From the NCBI GenBank assembly GCA_018713245.1, contig DVFM01000027.1, positions 1 to 39,316 of the forward strand: a stretch of DNA of 39,316 bases, written 5' to 3'. This DNA comes from Candidatus Merdivicinus intestinavium (GTDB lineage Bacteria; Bacillota; Clostridia; Oscillospirales; Ruminococcaceae). Made by a program: the position numbers and the translations under genes. Below the pieces are notes generated by a model, which had not been told where the DNA came from, did no database searches, and was given only the letters and a program-made list of their open reading frames with translations. Shown piece after piece: positions 23,583 through 32,090 of the stretch (the first letter of the stretch is position 1; the number at the start of each line of letters is the position of its first letter).

Positions 23583-24104
23583 CCTGCCTCCCCCCTCATC
23601 CATCATGTATTTTCCGAATCACAAATTGGGGATTGGGCTAACGCATCCTGAAAAATATCCGGTTTGCCGAGGTGACGGCAGCACCGCAGTTTGAAGCATG
23701 CCCGCCGCGCAGCCGCCGGAAAATTCCGCTTTTGGACGGAAACGGCTGTTTATGTCTGCACAGAAACTGAGAACAATCCCCGCCGAAGCTGTTATTGGTT
23801 TGTGATTTTATCTGTTTTTCATGTTACTTGAAATGCCTGCGCTTTGCAAGAATATCAGGAAAAACAGAGGTTTTTGTTCCTGAATTTCTTCTTTTTGTTC
23901 CGGGAAAACGAGGAGCTTCAGCACGGCCTGTATGTTTTTCCCTGTAAAATCATTAGAATATTCGTAAAAAATAACATATCTCCAAATAACATAAAGGCTC
24001 CCCGGCAGCTGTATTTTCACAGCGCTGAGAAGCCTTTTCAAATTTTGACTGAATGGACGCCGGCAATGCAGGCCGCCTGAATCCCCACGAAAATGCACCG
24101 CGTC
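23583..24104. other. 520-base intergenic region upstream of the T7-like cluster
   Basis: I see no credible gene here. On the minus strand, TTGCAA (complement of 23844-23849) and TAACAT (complement of 23821-23826) have a 17-bp spacer and are a weak promoter candidate for essC, with a leader of about 230 nt. A hairpin terminator lies at 23993-24040. The centre (about 23800-24000) is clearly AT-richer than the flanks. A 96-codon minus-strand ORF lacks a ribosome binding site. Confidence 0.4.
23993..24040 (-). terminator. Terminator hairpin between TetR remnant and essC
   Basis: AAAGGCT (23993-23999) pairs with AGCCTTT (24031-24037), with inner CTGT/ACAG pairing around ATTTTC. It is followed by AT-rich, T-containing sequence on both exits and would stop read-through from the TetR fragment or tRNA unit into the cluster. 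Confidence 0.5.
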
Positions 24105-24370
24105 CTATCCCATTGTTTTGGTCAGGGTATCCACAATGAAATCCGCCACCTCTTCCGGCGGCTGCCGCAGCCCGTCCGCAATCCGGCACTGTATCACGCC
24201 CATGCACCCGTATCCGCCATAGTGGCTTGCCCATCGGGCCTGCATATCGGACACATTCAGAAAGCGTTCCTTCAGCATGCTTTCCGTTTTTTCCAGGCTC
24301 ATGGTCAAATACTGCTCCAGGATATGGAATTTATTAGCGCGGAGCCCGATTCGGAAAAACTCAGAATCCG
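24105..24370 (-). pseudogene. C-terminal remnant of a TetR-like regulator
   Basis: The last roughly 85 residues of an open frame (FRIGLRANKFHILEQYL..., then GGYGCMGVIQCRIADGLR and PPEEVADFIVDTL) match the look of TetR C-terminal dimerisation domains, which end in a WxxxGxxxSPEELAxxl pattern. No HTH region precedes it. The frame upstream is Arg/Ser/Trp-rich non-protein-like sequence up to the tRNA terminator. The internal ATG has no convincing ribosome binding site. I read it as a decayed fragment whose 5' end was lost by rearrangement beside the tRNA gene. Confidence 0.4.
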
Positions 24371-24524
24371 GCCCCGCGTTTTGCTTCTTTTTCGGCCGTG
24401 TCAGGGGGACAGCACGGCTCCAAAAAGCCCGCGAACCCCGATAAAGCCCAAGAAAAAGCGAACGGCCGTAAAATCGTTCGCTCCAGCTGCTTTTGCTGTT
24501 CCAAATACCGGCGCGGGACATGCG

Positions 24525-24568
24525 CGCAGAATAAATAAAGGACCCGGAGCATTTTCTGCTCCAGGTCC
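24525..24568 (-). terminator. Terminator of the tRNA-Pro gene
   Basis: On the minus strand, GGACCTGGAGCA and TGCTCCGGGTCC form a 12-bp stem with one G-T pair around GAAAA (24541-24568). It is followed by TTTATTTATT. Confidence 0.8.
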
Positions 24569-24572
24569 AACC

Positions 24573-24648
24573 TGGTCTGAGTGACTGGATTTGAACCAGC
24601 GGCCTCTACCACCCCAAGGTAGCGCGCTACCATCTGCGCCACACCCAG
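24573..24648 (-). tRNA. tRNA-Pro (UGG)
   Basis: The 76-nt cloverleaf on the minus strand has acceptor CTGGGTG/CACTCAG and D stem GCGC/GCGC. The anticodon stem-loop is CTACC-TTGGGGT-GGTAG with anticodon TGG, the variable loop is AGGCC, and the T arm is GCTGG-TTCAAAT-CCAGT. Discriminator A and an encoded CCA complete it. TGG reads proline codons. Confidence 0.93.
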
Positions 24649-24659
24649 ACGACTTGTTT

Positions 24660-24688
24660 ATTATAGCATGATCGCAGACAATAATCAA
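24660..24688 (-). promoter_or_regulatory. Promoter of tRNA-Pro
   Basis: On the minus strand, TTGATT (complement of 24683-24688) and consensus TATAAT (complement of 24660-24665) have a 17-bp spacer, placing the start a few bases before the tRNA. Confidence 0.75.
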
Positions 24689-24704
24689 GTCTTTTTTTGA
24701 TATT

Positions 24705-25673
24705 TTATGTTTTGTTGTAAAATTCTCGAATAATTTCTATATTTTTATAATTTACGGCAGAAGTTCTCTCTTCCGGCAGACAAGTTTCGGCATCCGCAGC
24801 CGCAAATCCGAATAAACCATACCGGTTCAGGTCAATGGATTGCAGTTCGTCCAGCCGGTGCCCCGCCCAGCCGCAGAGATTCTGCACCACCATGGTGTCC
24901 TCCCCCGCCTGGGAGGCAATCCAGCTCAGCAGGGAGAAATCCGGGCACTCATTGAGCACATAGTCCGCTTCCTTCAGCAGAATGTTCCCGTTCCAGATCG
25001 GATCGTCCGCCTTCTCAAAGGGCTGGTTTGTCCAGATTTTGACGTGATACTCCCCGTGGAGCACCTGGCAAATTCTCCGCCACGCATGCTCCAGACAGCG
25101 GCGCTCATATTCCTCCAGAACATCCCGGGGAAGTTCCGCGTCCTCCGAAACCGCTTCCCCCATCTGCTGCCGGAACAGCTCCCGCTCCTCCGGAATCCAC
25201 CGGCTGCGCCTGTTCTGAGGATAGCGGAACCAGTCAATGACAATCCCGTCCACAGGCGCGTGCCGGACGATTTCCGCGCAAATGCCGCAGAAATAATCCA
25301 GATACCACTCCGTCAGAGGCAGCCGGTACATGGTTTCATCCACCCTTGCAATCTCCGGCTTCCGGGAAATCAGCATCCCGTTGTCCCCCAGGCAGGTGTA
25401 GGCGAATACTTCCATTCCCGCCTGATGCCCCAGCTCTACGGTCTCCGCAAGGAAATCCCGCCGGAGCCCCACTGCCTTGGGGGCCAGCCTGCTGTCGTAC
25501 CATGCGTACCCGTTGTAAGTGGTCCCAAAGGTCCAGAAGTTGTTGACATGCATCCCCTTGTACCATTCCACCAGCTTCTTCGGGTCGCATTCCACAAACA
25601 GGTCCGGCGGCGCAGCTTTCCCCTCGTACCAATTGAAATCCACGTTAAAAGATTTCAGCGGAAATTTTTTCAT
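24705..25673 (-). CDS. TIM-barrel glycoside hydrolase-like protein
   Basis: The 322-aa protein resembles the putative glycosidase/alpha-L-fucosidase-like TIM-barrel superfamily. It opens with an early aromatic-rich strand (NVDFNWYEGK), then has HVNNFWTFGTTYNGYAWYDS, a stretch ending GMEVFAYTCLGDNG, and the typical barrel motif VDGIVIDWFRYPQN (residues about 140-153) with an Asp in the position of the catalytic nucleophile. No signal peptide is visible, so it is cytoplasmic and would act on imported oligosaccharides. The substrate is unknown. The start at 25673 has GGGGGACC upstream. It follows the yitT gene on the same strand with a 60-base gap and may be the end of the apgM-yitT unit. Confidence 0.6.
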   Translation of the reverse strand: MKKFPLKSFNVDFNWYEGKAAPPDLFVECDPKKLVEWYKGMHVNNFWTFGTTYNGYAWYDSRLAPKAVGLRRDFLAETVELGHQAGMEVFAYTCLGDNGMLISRKPEIARVDETMYRLPLTEWYLDYFCGICAEIVRHAPVDGIVIDWFRYPQNRRSRWIPEERELFRQQMGEAVSEDAELPRDVLEEYERRCLEHAWRRICQVLHGEYHVKIWTNQPFEKADDPIWNGNILLKEADYVLNECPDFSLLSWIASQAGEDTMVVQNLCGWAGHRLDELQSIDLNRYGLFGFAAADAETCLPEERTSAVNYKNIEIIREFYNKT

Positions 25674-25733
25674 AATGGTCCCCCATTCCTTTTTCTATGC
25701 CGCCCGGCGGGCACTGCGCCGGACGGACCCCGT

Positions 25734-26681
25734 TCAGGAATTTTGTTGTCTGCCGTCCGTTTCTTCGCCGCGGTTTACAGGCAGCGTCGCGCCTCCGTTC
25801 CAGTCCGCCGCCGCCACTTCCGGCAGGTCCCCGGGACGGAAGCCGTTACCGCGGATTTCGCCGCAGTCGGAGGCGATAATAAAGGCGCGGCTGTCCACCT
25901 CTTCCGCAATGGTCTTGAGCTGATAATAGTCCCGGCTTCGGATGGCAATAATCAGCACATTGTGCGGCGCGCCGGTGTAAGCGCCCTTGCCGTTGAGAAT
26001 CGTTACCCCCCTGTGGCATTCCAGAATGATCCGCCGCGCAATCTCCGGCCCGTAGCTGGAAATCAGGAAAATCACCTTGCCGCTGCCCCGGCGGTACATG
26101 ACCAAGTCGGCCACCCGGGTGTACACAAAAATGGTAATCGCCGCATACAGCACCGACTCAATCCGTCCGTATACAAACCCGGACATCATCACGATGCAGA
26201 CGTCCACCGCCATGATGACCTGCCCCATCTGAAAATCCGGGCGCTTGGTCTGGACCAGCTTGGCCACAATGTCGCTTCCGCCGGTGGTGTAGTCCCGCAT
26301 AAAGACCAGCCCCAGCCCGGCGCCCATCAGGCACCCGCCGAAGATGGCTCCCAGAATCATATCCCCCCTGTAAACCGGCAGATGGGCCAGCACCAGGTCC
26401 AGAAACACCGTCATCGCTACAATATTCGCCAGCGTCTTGCAGGCAAACCGCTTGCCCACAAAAAAGAACGCCAGCAGCAGCAGCGGCACGTTCAGCACAA
26501 AGGTCAAAACACCCATCGGGATGCCGGTCAGCGCGTTAATCATGGTAGACAAGCCGCTGACGCCTCCCGGCGCAATCTCATTGGGGGCCGTAAAGCAATA
26601 AACCCCCGCCGTGTACAGAAAGGAGCCGGGCAGCACATACGCCGCATCCTTCCCCAGTTCTTTCCATTGTAACTGCTTCAA
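25734..26681 (-). CDS. YitT family membrane protein (DUF161 + DUF2179)
   Basis: The 315-aa protein has five or six membrane helices in its first 200 residues, with the family-typical APNEIAPGGVSGLS motif (about 33-46) and TTGGSDIVAKL. It ends in a cytoplasmic DUF2179 domain (about 205-290: VTILNGKGAYTGAPHNVL). YitT proteins are widespread in Bacillota, and their substrate is not established. The start appears to be TTG at 26681, with AGGGTG upstream overlapping the apgM stop. The 12-base gap to apgM indicates one operon. Confidence 0.88.
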   Translation of the reverse strand: MKQLQWKELGKDAAYVLPGSFLYTAGVYCFTAPNEIAPGGVSGLSTMINALTGIPMGVLTFVLNVPLLLLAFFFVGKRFACKTLANIVAMTVFLDLVLAHLPVYRGDMILGAIFGGCLMGAGLGLVFMRDYTTGGSDIVAKLVQTKRPDFQMGQVIMAVDVCIVMMSGFVYGRIESVLYAAITIFVYTRVADLVMYRRGSGKVIFLISSYGPEIARRIILECHRGVTILNGKGAYTGAPHNVLIIAIRSRDYYQLKTIAEEVDSRAFIIASDCGEIRGNGFRPGDLPEVAAADWNGGATLPVNRGEETDGRQQNS

Positions 26682-26693
26682 CTCTGCGTCACC

Positions 26694-27899
26694 CTATTTC
26701 CGAAGAATTAAGAGCTCCATGAGGCGGGACGCATCGTCCAGATATGGTCCGCGGGCGGCTTCCGCTTCGGTGAAGCGGGCCGCGCCCGTTTCCGGCTTCG
26801 CGCTGTCGTACAGCAGGAACGGAACCGGTTCGGCCGAGTGGGTCATGGTGGCCAGCGGGGTGGGGTGATCCGGCATGACCAGAACCCGAAACTCCCCCTG
26901 CCCTTCCAGATACTGGAGCAGCGGCCCCAGCACCTGTTCGTCAATGCGTTCGACGGAACACACCTTGTTTTCCGTCTCCCCCCGGTGGCCGCATTCGTCG
27001 GGCGCTTCCAGATGGACATACACAAAATCGCTCCCCCGGCGGAACGCATCCTCGGCCGCGGCGGCTTTGCCCGCAAAGTTGGTATCGATGTACCCGGTCG
27101 CCCCCGGCACATCCAGCACCTCCATCCCGGCCAGCACCCCGATCCCCTTGATAAGGTCCACCGCCGAAATGACGCTGCCCTTTACCCCGAATTTGCCGGA
27201 GAACGGCTCCAGGGCAGCCCGCCGCCCCTGGCCCCAGAACCAGAGGGAATTGGCCGGCCGTTTTCCCGCCGCCTTCCGCGCCCGGTTGACCGGATGGTCC
27301 TCCAGCAGCAGGCTGCTTTTTTCCATCCACTCCAGCAAAGGCCCCGCCTTCTCCGGGTCCGGCAGAAACCCGCCGACCGTTTTCCCGGAAATGTCGTGGG
27401 GCGGCGTCAGCCCGCCCAGGTCCTCCGCCGGATTGTCCCAGACAAGGCAATGGCGGTAGCTGACCCCGGGATAAAGCCGCATTCCTTCCGGGAGCTGACG
27501 GTCCATCCACTCCACAAGCTGCCGCGCTTCCCCGGTGGAGATGTCCCCCGCGCAGTAATCCTCCATCCGCTTGTTCCGGTAATCCGTCTCGCCGCTCAGC
27601 GTCACCAGGTTGCAGCGGACGGCGTACTGGTCCGGCCGGAGGTCGATGCCCATGCTGGCCGCCTCCAGCGGAGAACGCCCCGTATAGCATGCCGCCGGAC
27701 GGTACCCCAGCGCCGAAAGGTTCGCCACATCGCTGCCGGGATGCATGCCGGGCGGGACGGTCCTGGCCGTCCCCACCAGCGCCGCCCGCGCCAGCCGGTC
27801 CATATTGGGCTTCCGGGCCGCCTCCATGGGCGTTTTTCCGCCCAGCGCCGCCACCGGCGTATCCGCCATTCCATCGCAAAGAACCACCAAATATTTCAT
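26694..27899 (-). CDS. apgM: Cofactor-independent phosphoglycerate mutase, archaeal type
   Basis: The 401-aa protein starts at ATG 27899 (MKYLVVLCDGMADTP) behind GAGGTGGG. It belongs to the alkaline-phosphatase superfamily, ApgM branch. The motifs are VVLCDGMAD with metal-binding Asp9, HPGSDVANLSALGY containing the nucleophile Ser, HLEAPDECGHRGE, and the C-terminal metal site MPDHPTPLATMTHS. It interconverts 3- and 2-phosphoglycerate in glycolysis and gluconeogenesis without 2,3-bisphosphoglycerate and needs Mn2+ or similar ions. Clostridia often carry this version. The frame stays open upstream to an ATG at 28010, but that start lacks a site and would span the proximal promoter. Two promoters precede it, and yitT follows. 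Confidence 0.9.
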   Translation of the reverse strand: MKYLVVLCDGMADTPVAALGGKTPMEAARKPNMDRLARAALVGTARTVPPGMHPGSDVANLSALGYRPAACYTGRSPLEAASMGIDLRPDQYAVRCNLVTLSGETDYRNKRMEDYCAGDISTGEARQLVEWMDRQLPEGMRLYPGVSYRHCLVWDNPAEDLGGLTPPHDISGKTVGGFLPDPEKAGPLLEWMEKSSLLLEDHPVNRARKAAGKRPANSLWFWGQGRRAALEPFSGKFGVKGSVISAVDLIKGIGVLAGMEVLDVPGATGYIDTNFAGKAAAAEDAFRRGSDFVYVHLEAPDECGHRGETENKVCSVERIDEQVLGPLLQYLEGQGEFRVLVMPDHPTPLATMTHSAEPVPFLLYDSAKPETGAARFTEAEAARGPYLDDASRLMELLILRK

Positions 27900-27929
27900 G
27901 GAACCCACCTCATAGATGTTCCATCCCTT

Positions 27930-27958
27930 ATTATACCGCGATCCCATCTGTCCGTCAA
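27930..27958 (-). promoter_or_regulatory. Proximal promoter of apgM
   Basis: On the minus strand, TTGACG (complement of 27953-27958) and TATAAT (complement of 27930-27935) are 17 bp apart. The leader would be about 25 nt, just covering the ribosome binding site. Confidence 0.75.
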
Positions 27959-28080
27959 TCAAAATCATACAAAACAAATAATTCTTTTTAGGGAGGACAC
28001 TTGTCGGCATACATCGGAATGTTTCGTCAGAATTGTGCTTTATTCAAAAACATATGTATTTATATCAAACACTTATCCCT

Positions 28081-28109
28081 ATCATACCACAGCGCCCCCG
28101 GTTTGTCAA
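28081..28109 (-). promoter_or_regulatory. Distal promoter upstream of apgM
   Basis: On the minus strand, TTGACA (complement of 28104-28109) and TATGAT (complement of 28081-28086) have a 17-bp spacer. It lies right after the trmH terminator and would give an AT-rich leader of about 175 nt before apgM. Confidence 0.7.
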
Positions 28110-28113
28110 CCAT

Positions 28114-28147
28114 GAAAAAATCCCCGCGGGACAAATCCCGCGGGGAT
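28114..28147 (-). terminator. Terminator after the SpoU methyltransferase gene
   Basis: ATCCCCGCGGG (28120-28130) pairs with CCCGCGGGGAT (28137-28147) around ACAAAT. Six Ts follow on the minus strand. Confidence 0.85.
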
Positions 28148-28156
28148 TCCGGATGC

Positions 28157-28987
28157 TTATTCAGGCCGCTTCAGGCGCTGGCGGACCGCTTCGTAAAACA
28201 TGACGGTGGCGGCGCAGCCCACATTGAAGGAGGAAGCGGAGGAATCCTCCGCCATGGGAATGGTCGTCAGGACGTCGCAGCCTTCCTTAAACGCCCGGCA
28301 CAGCCCTTCCGTCTCGTTGCCGATGAGGAACATCACCGGCCCGGAAAGGTCCAGCTCATACAGCGGGTGCTGCCGGTGGGCGGTGGTTCCCGCCACCAGG
28401 AAGCCGGGGTACCGCTCCTTCATTTTCCCGATAAAGTCCATCACCGCCGCGTTGTCGGCCACGCGGATGGCCGGGACCTTGAAAAAGGAACCCATGGAAG
28501 AAATGATGACGTCCGGGTCGTACAGGTCCACCCCGTGCCCGGTGAGGATCAGCCCCTCCACTCCCAGCGCGTCGCAGGAGCGCAGGATGGTCCCCAGGTT
28601 CCCCTTGTTGGAAGGGCGGTCAAACAGGGCGACGATGGGATTTTCCGAAAAATGGAACTGCGAGAAACTGTCCTCCCGCATCCGCACCACGGCCATCAGC
28701 TCGGAGGTGTCCTCCTTGCCGCTCAGGTCCGCCATCAGCGCGGCTGTCAGCTCAAAATTGCAGTCTGTCCGCACCGAGCGGAGCATTTCCTCCGCCCATC
28801 CCGACAGCCGGTTTTCCCGCGTGTACAAAAACGAGCAGATGTGCCAGCCGCAGCGCACCGCCTCGTTGAGGTTGCGCACGCCCTCCACAAAAAACTCGCC
28901 GTACTTGTACCGCTTGTTGCGATTGGTCTTTAACACCTCGAACTTCTGATAAGCCGCATTCTTGGAATAAATGCGCTCAATTTTCAC
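28157..28987 (-). CDS. TrmH/SpoU family RNA 2'-O-methyltransferase
   Basis: The 276-aa protein has an N-terminal substrate-binding part (EFFVEGVRNLNEAV), followed by the SPOUT methyltransferase fold. The three SpoU motifs are present: RPSNKGNLGTILRSCDALG (Asn and Arg of motif 1), FLIGNETEGL (motif 2) and IPMAEDSSASSFNVGCAATV (motif 3). They form the trefoil knot that binds S-adenosylmethionine. The target is rRNA or tRNA ribose and cannot be told from sequence. The start is GTG 28987 with GGGAGGG upstream. It sits 28 bases after the hybrid kinase gene, so it is probably cotranscribed with it, and a strong terminator follows. Confidence 0.88.
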   Translation of the reverse strand: MKIERIYSKNAAYQKFEVLKTNRNKRYKYGEFFVEGVRNLNEAVRCGWHICSFLYTRENRLSGWAEEMLRSVRTDCNFELTAALMADLSGKEDTSELMAVVRMREDSFSQFHFSENPIVALFDRPSNKGNLGTILRSCDALGVEGLILTGHGVDLYDPDVIISSMGSFFKVPAIRVADNAAVMDFIGKMKERYPGFLVAGTTAHRQHPLYELDLSGPVMFLIGNETEGLCRAFKEGCDVLTTIPMAEDSSASSFNVGCAATVMFYEAVRQRLKRPE

Positions 28988-29015
28988 AAAAAGCCCTCCC
29001 TGCGCGTTTTCCTTC

Positions 29016-31553
29016 TCAATTGCCTTTTTTCCCCATCAGCTCCTCCAGCGTGCTGTAAAGCACCGGGAAGTCGATGGGCTTGGAGACATGGGCGTTCATC
29101 CCCGCTTCGGTGGTCAGGGCGATATCCTCCGCAAAGGCATTGGCCGTCACTGCCACAATCGGGACATGCCTCGCGTCCGGGCGGTTCATGGCCCGGATGG
29201 TGCGGGCCGCCTCGCAGCCGTCCATTTCCGGCATCTGCATATCCATTAAAATGGCGTCAAAATAGAACGGCACCGAATTCCGGAAGGTGTCCACCGCCTC
29301 CTGGCCGTTCCACGCCTGGGTGACTTCAATCCCGTTCATGGACAGCAGCTCCGTGGCAATTTCCATATTGAACTCGTTGTCCTCCGCCAGCAGAATCCGT
29401 TTCCCCTCCAGGCTGAAGCGCGCCTCTGCCGCCCCGCCGGCGTCCTTTTGGGCCGGTTCCTTCTCCTCCTGGGGGATTACCTCCAGCGGGATGGTGACGG
29501 TAAAGGTGCTGCCCTTCCCCAGCTCGCTTTCCACGGTAATCTGGCCGCTCATCTGGGTGACCAGGCTCTTGACGATGGGCATCCCCAGACCGGTCCCGCT
29601 GACGTTTCTGGCGCCGAAGCGGGTTTCTCTGGCGTAGGGTTCAAAAATCTTCTCCACAAATTCCGGGGACATCCCGGCCCCTGTGTCCTCCACCACAATC
29701 TGGTATTTATTGTGCTCCTGCTGGTTGAACTGCTTGATCCGCACGGAAATATCCGCGCCCTCCTTGCTGTACTTGAATGCGTTGGACAGGAGGTTGTTGA
29801 GAATCTGGCCGATGCGGAAGAAATCCCCCATCACCTCCGTGTCCTCCACGTCAAAGGAAACGGAGAAATTCTTGTGTTCCCGTTCCGCCTGGGCCTGGAA
29901 CACGGCCACACAGTCCCCGATGCATTTTTTCAGGTTGAACTGGTGGTAATCCAGGCTCACCTTCCCCTGCTCCAGCCGGGACATCTCCAAAATGTCGTTG
30001 ATGAGCCCCAGCAGCTGCTGGCTGGAAAAGGTGATCTTCTGCATGTAATCCGCCACCTTCTCCCGGCTGTCCAGATTCTGGCGCACCAGCTCCGCCAGGC
30101 CGATGATGGCGTTGAGGGGGGTGCGCATGTCGTGGGACATGTTATTGAAGAAGGCGTTTTTCGCTTTTTCGCTTCGTTTGGCCGTATCCAGCGCGTTTTC
30201 CAGCAGCCTGCGCTGCTGAAGCTGCTGCCGCTTTTCCTCGTCCACTTCCCGGAAGCAGAGCACAACCTCGCCGGGGTCCAGCGACTCGTCGAACAGCAGC
30301 CGGACATTGACCCACTTGTACCCGTCGTCAAACAGCCGCATGAAATCCCCGCCGAAGTCCCGGGCCTGGTGAGCGACCAGCTGCTGGATGCTCTGGATGG
30401 AAAAGGTGTCCATAAACTCCCGGGAAGCGCCTTCCTCGATGACCCGGGTCATCGCGTCCAGCAGCGTCCCGTAGGGCCCCTTTTCACTGACCTGCATCCG
30501 AATGTCCTTGGAACCTTTAATCATCTCATAGGTGCCATCCCAGTAATCCACCCGGTAGATGGCGTAGTAGGAGTTCCCCAGCACCCGCACCGTCTCCGAA
30601 GCCCGGTCGGCGCGCTTGCTCAGGCGGTAGTCCTTCCAGACCATGAACAGAATGGCCAGCAGAAACACGCCGAAGCTCGCCGCAAACACCAGCGTCAGAT
30701 GGAAAAGCCCGCTGAGGATGGTATGATGCGGGATCGTTACAATCGAATACCAGCCGTTTTCCAGTTCCCAGTAGTAAACGCCGCGCAGATTTCCGGACAA
30801 ATCCCGGACCGTAGCATCATAGGAGTGGAGACTCCCGTCCTGAATTCCCCGGAACAGGCCCTGCACATATTCCTGCACTGCACCGAATGAGTCAACATTC
30901 AAGGTCAGAGAATAATAAAGCAGCGTGCCGTTATGGTCGCAGAGGAAATAGGAGCTCCCCTCCGGCATGTCCGTCTGGGTCTCATGGAGGCGGAAATTCT
31001 CCGGGAAAATATCAAAGGCCAGGATGCAGTCCATCCCGCTGACTTTTTGGGCGATGGTCACAACCGTTTTGTCATAAATGGCGTCAGTGTAGGCGTCCGT
31101 AAAGATGATCTCCCCGTCGGCCTCAACCGCTTTCTGATACCATTCGGTGGAGGCGTAGTCGTAATCGGCGTCCCCCCCCCAGGGGTTTGCCGCCACAATG
31201 GTCCCGTCAACCACCGCGTAAGGGTCCACCGATTCCCCCAGCACATCGACAATATTCCCGAAAAATGCCTGAAGCCAGCGCTGCATCTCCTCTGCGTTCA
31301 TGTCCCCGGGGTCCTGCCGGCTGATGTAAGCCGTCCCCAGGTTCATCAGAGTTTCATACACCGTGATGCTGTTCTGTTCCTCCACCGAATAGCTTCGGGC
31401 CAGGGCGGTGCCGGTGTTCTGCGCGTTCTGCAAAAGCCTGGTGTGGATGATGTTCAGCCCCAGCACCGCCATCACCATGAACAGCGTCAGCGTCACCAGA
31501 TGGAAGCGCATATTGCGCAGAATCCTTTTCCAGTTTTTTCGAAAATACGTCAA
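29016..31553 (-). CDS. Hybrid sensor histidine kinase with extracytoplasmic sensor and receiver domain
   Basis: This is an 845-aa membrane kinase. The first membrane helix (about 17-35) is followed by a large outside sensor domain (36-270, Cache-like: VDPYAVVDGTIVAANPW, TDAYTDAIYDKTVVTIAQ). A second helix (about 277-303) leads to a PAS-like segment (325-440). The HisKA domain carries NMSHDMRTPLNAIIGLAEL with His near 474. The HATPase domain has NNLLSNAFKYS and GTGLGMPIVKSL. The C-terminal receiver domain has the phospho-acceptor Asp near 771 (AILMDMQMPEMDG). No output domain is visible, so a phosphotransfer partner elsewhere is expected. The gene begins 4 bases after nrdR and precedes trmH, an odd transcription unit. 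The ligand is unknown; small organic molecules are common for Cache domains. Confidence 0.88.
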   Translation of the reverse strand: MTYFRKNWKRILRNMRFHLVTLTLFMVMAVLGLNIIHTRLLQNAQNTGTALARSYSVEEQNSITVYETLMNLGTAYISRQDPGDMNAEEMQRWLQAFFGNIVDVLGESVDPYAVVDGTIVAANPWGGDADYDYASTEWYQKAVEADGEIIFTDAYTDAIYDKTVVTIAQKVSGMDCILAFDIFPENFRLHETQTDMPEGSSYFLCDHNGTLLYYSLTLNVDSFGAVQEYVQGLFRGIQDGSLHSYDATVRDLSGNLRGVYYWELENGWYSIVTIPHHTILSGLFHLTLVFAASFGVFLLAILFMVWKDYRLSKRADRASETVRVLGNSYYAIYRVDYWDGTYEMIKGSKDIRMQVSEKGPYGTLLDAMTRVIEEGASREFMDTFSIQSIQQLVAHQARDFGGDFMRLFDDGYKWVNVRLLFDESLDPGEVVLCFREVDEEKRQQLQQRRLLENALDTAKRSEKAKNAFFNNMSHDMRTPLNAIIGLAELVRQNLDSREKVADYMQKITFSSQQLLGLINDILEMSRLEQGKVSLDYHQFNLKKCIGDCVAVFQAQAEREHKNFSVSFDVEDTEVMGDFFRIGQILNNLLSNAFKYSKEGADISVRIKQFNQQEHNKYQIVVEDTGAGMSPEFVEKIFEPYARETRFGARNVSGTGLGMPIVKSLVTQMSGQITVESELGKGSTFTVTIPLEVIPQEEKEPAQKDAGGAAEARFSLEGKRILLAEDNEFNMEIATELLSMNGIEVTQAWNGQEAVDTFRNSVPFYFDAILMDMQMPEMDGCEAARTIRAMNRPDARHVPIVAVTANAFAEDIALTTEAGMNAHVSKPIDFPVLYSTLEELMGKKGN

Positions 31554-31557
31554 GGCG

Positions 31558-32013
31558 TCATTCCTCCTGCTGCAGCTTCCGCAGCTCGGTCATAAAAGAA
31601 TCCACATCCGAAAAATCCCGGTAGACCGAGGCGAAACGGATATAAGCCACCTTGTCCAGTTTTTTCAGCTCCTTGAGCACATATTCCCCCAGCTCCACGG
31701 AGCTGACCTCCTTCACCATCTCGTTGGCGTAATTCTGCTCGATGGAATCCACAAACCGCTCCAGCTCCTCCATGGAGATGGGCCGTTTTTCACAGGCCCG
31801 GAGCAGGCCGCGCAGCAGCTTTTCCCGGTCGAAAAGCTGGCGGGATTTGTCCTTTTTTACCACCACCAGCGGCGTATTTTCCACCGCTTCGTAGGTTGTG
31901 AACCGTCTCCCGCAGGAAAGGCACTCGCGCCGCCGCCGGATCTTTTCGCTGTCCTCGGCCGGCCGGGAGTCAACGACCTTGCTTTCTGTATAGGAACAAT
32001 ACGGGCATTTCAT
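31558..32013 (-). CDS. nrdR: Transcriptional repressor NrdR
   Basis: The start is ATG 32013 ([17 protein letters not shown]) with GAGGGA upstream; the longer open frame has no site. The 151-aa product is full length for NrdR. It has a zinc ribbon (Cys3, Cys6, Cys31, Cys34) with the conserved [18 protein letters not shown], followed by an ATP-cone (about 49-139: [20 protein letters not shown]). NrdR senses dATP/ATP and represses ribonucleotide reductase genes by binding paired NrdR boxes. No nrd gene is in this window, so it acts in trans. The hybrid kinase gene follows after only 4 bases. Confidence 0.95.
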   Translation of the reverse strand: MKCPYCSYTESKVVDSRPAEDSEKIRRRRECLSCGRRFTTYEAVENTPLVVVKKDKSRQLFDREKLLRGLLRACEKRPISMEELERFVDSIEQNYANEMVKEVSSVELGEYVLKELKKLDKVAYIRFASVYRDFSDVDSFMTELRKLQQEE

Positions 32014-32043
32014 CGCAATCCCTCTTTTCTCGCTTTTTCTTTT

Positions 32044-32072
32044 ATCATACCATGATTTTCGCGCAAAAACAA
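32044..32072 (-). promoter_or_regulatory. Promoter of nrdR, overlapped by a hairpin
   Basis: On the minus strand, TTGTTT (complement of 32067-32072) and TATGAT (complement of 32044-32049) have a 17-bp spacer. TTTTCGC (32056-32062) and GCGAAAA (32073-32079) form an inverted repeat across the -35 region. It could be an operator or the weak terminator of the gene at 32091. Confidence 0.6.
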
Positions 32073-32090
32073 GCGAAAACCCGGTATTTT

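Noticed and set aside
23808-24098. 96-codon minus-strand ORF upstream of essC
   Set aside because: It has no ribosome binding site, spans a terminator hairpin and has no recognisable domain.
24840-26672. 610-codon plus-strand ORF
   Set aside because: It is antisense to the glycosidase-like and YitT genes, has no ribosome binding site and a low-complexity Pro/Arg/His product.
29448-30890. 480-codon plus-strand ORF
   Set aside because: It is antisense to the conserved kinase core of the hybrid histidine kinase, and its composition is shadow-like.
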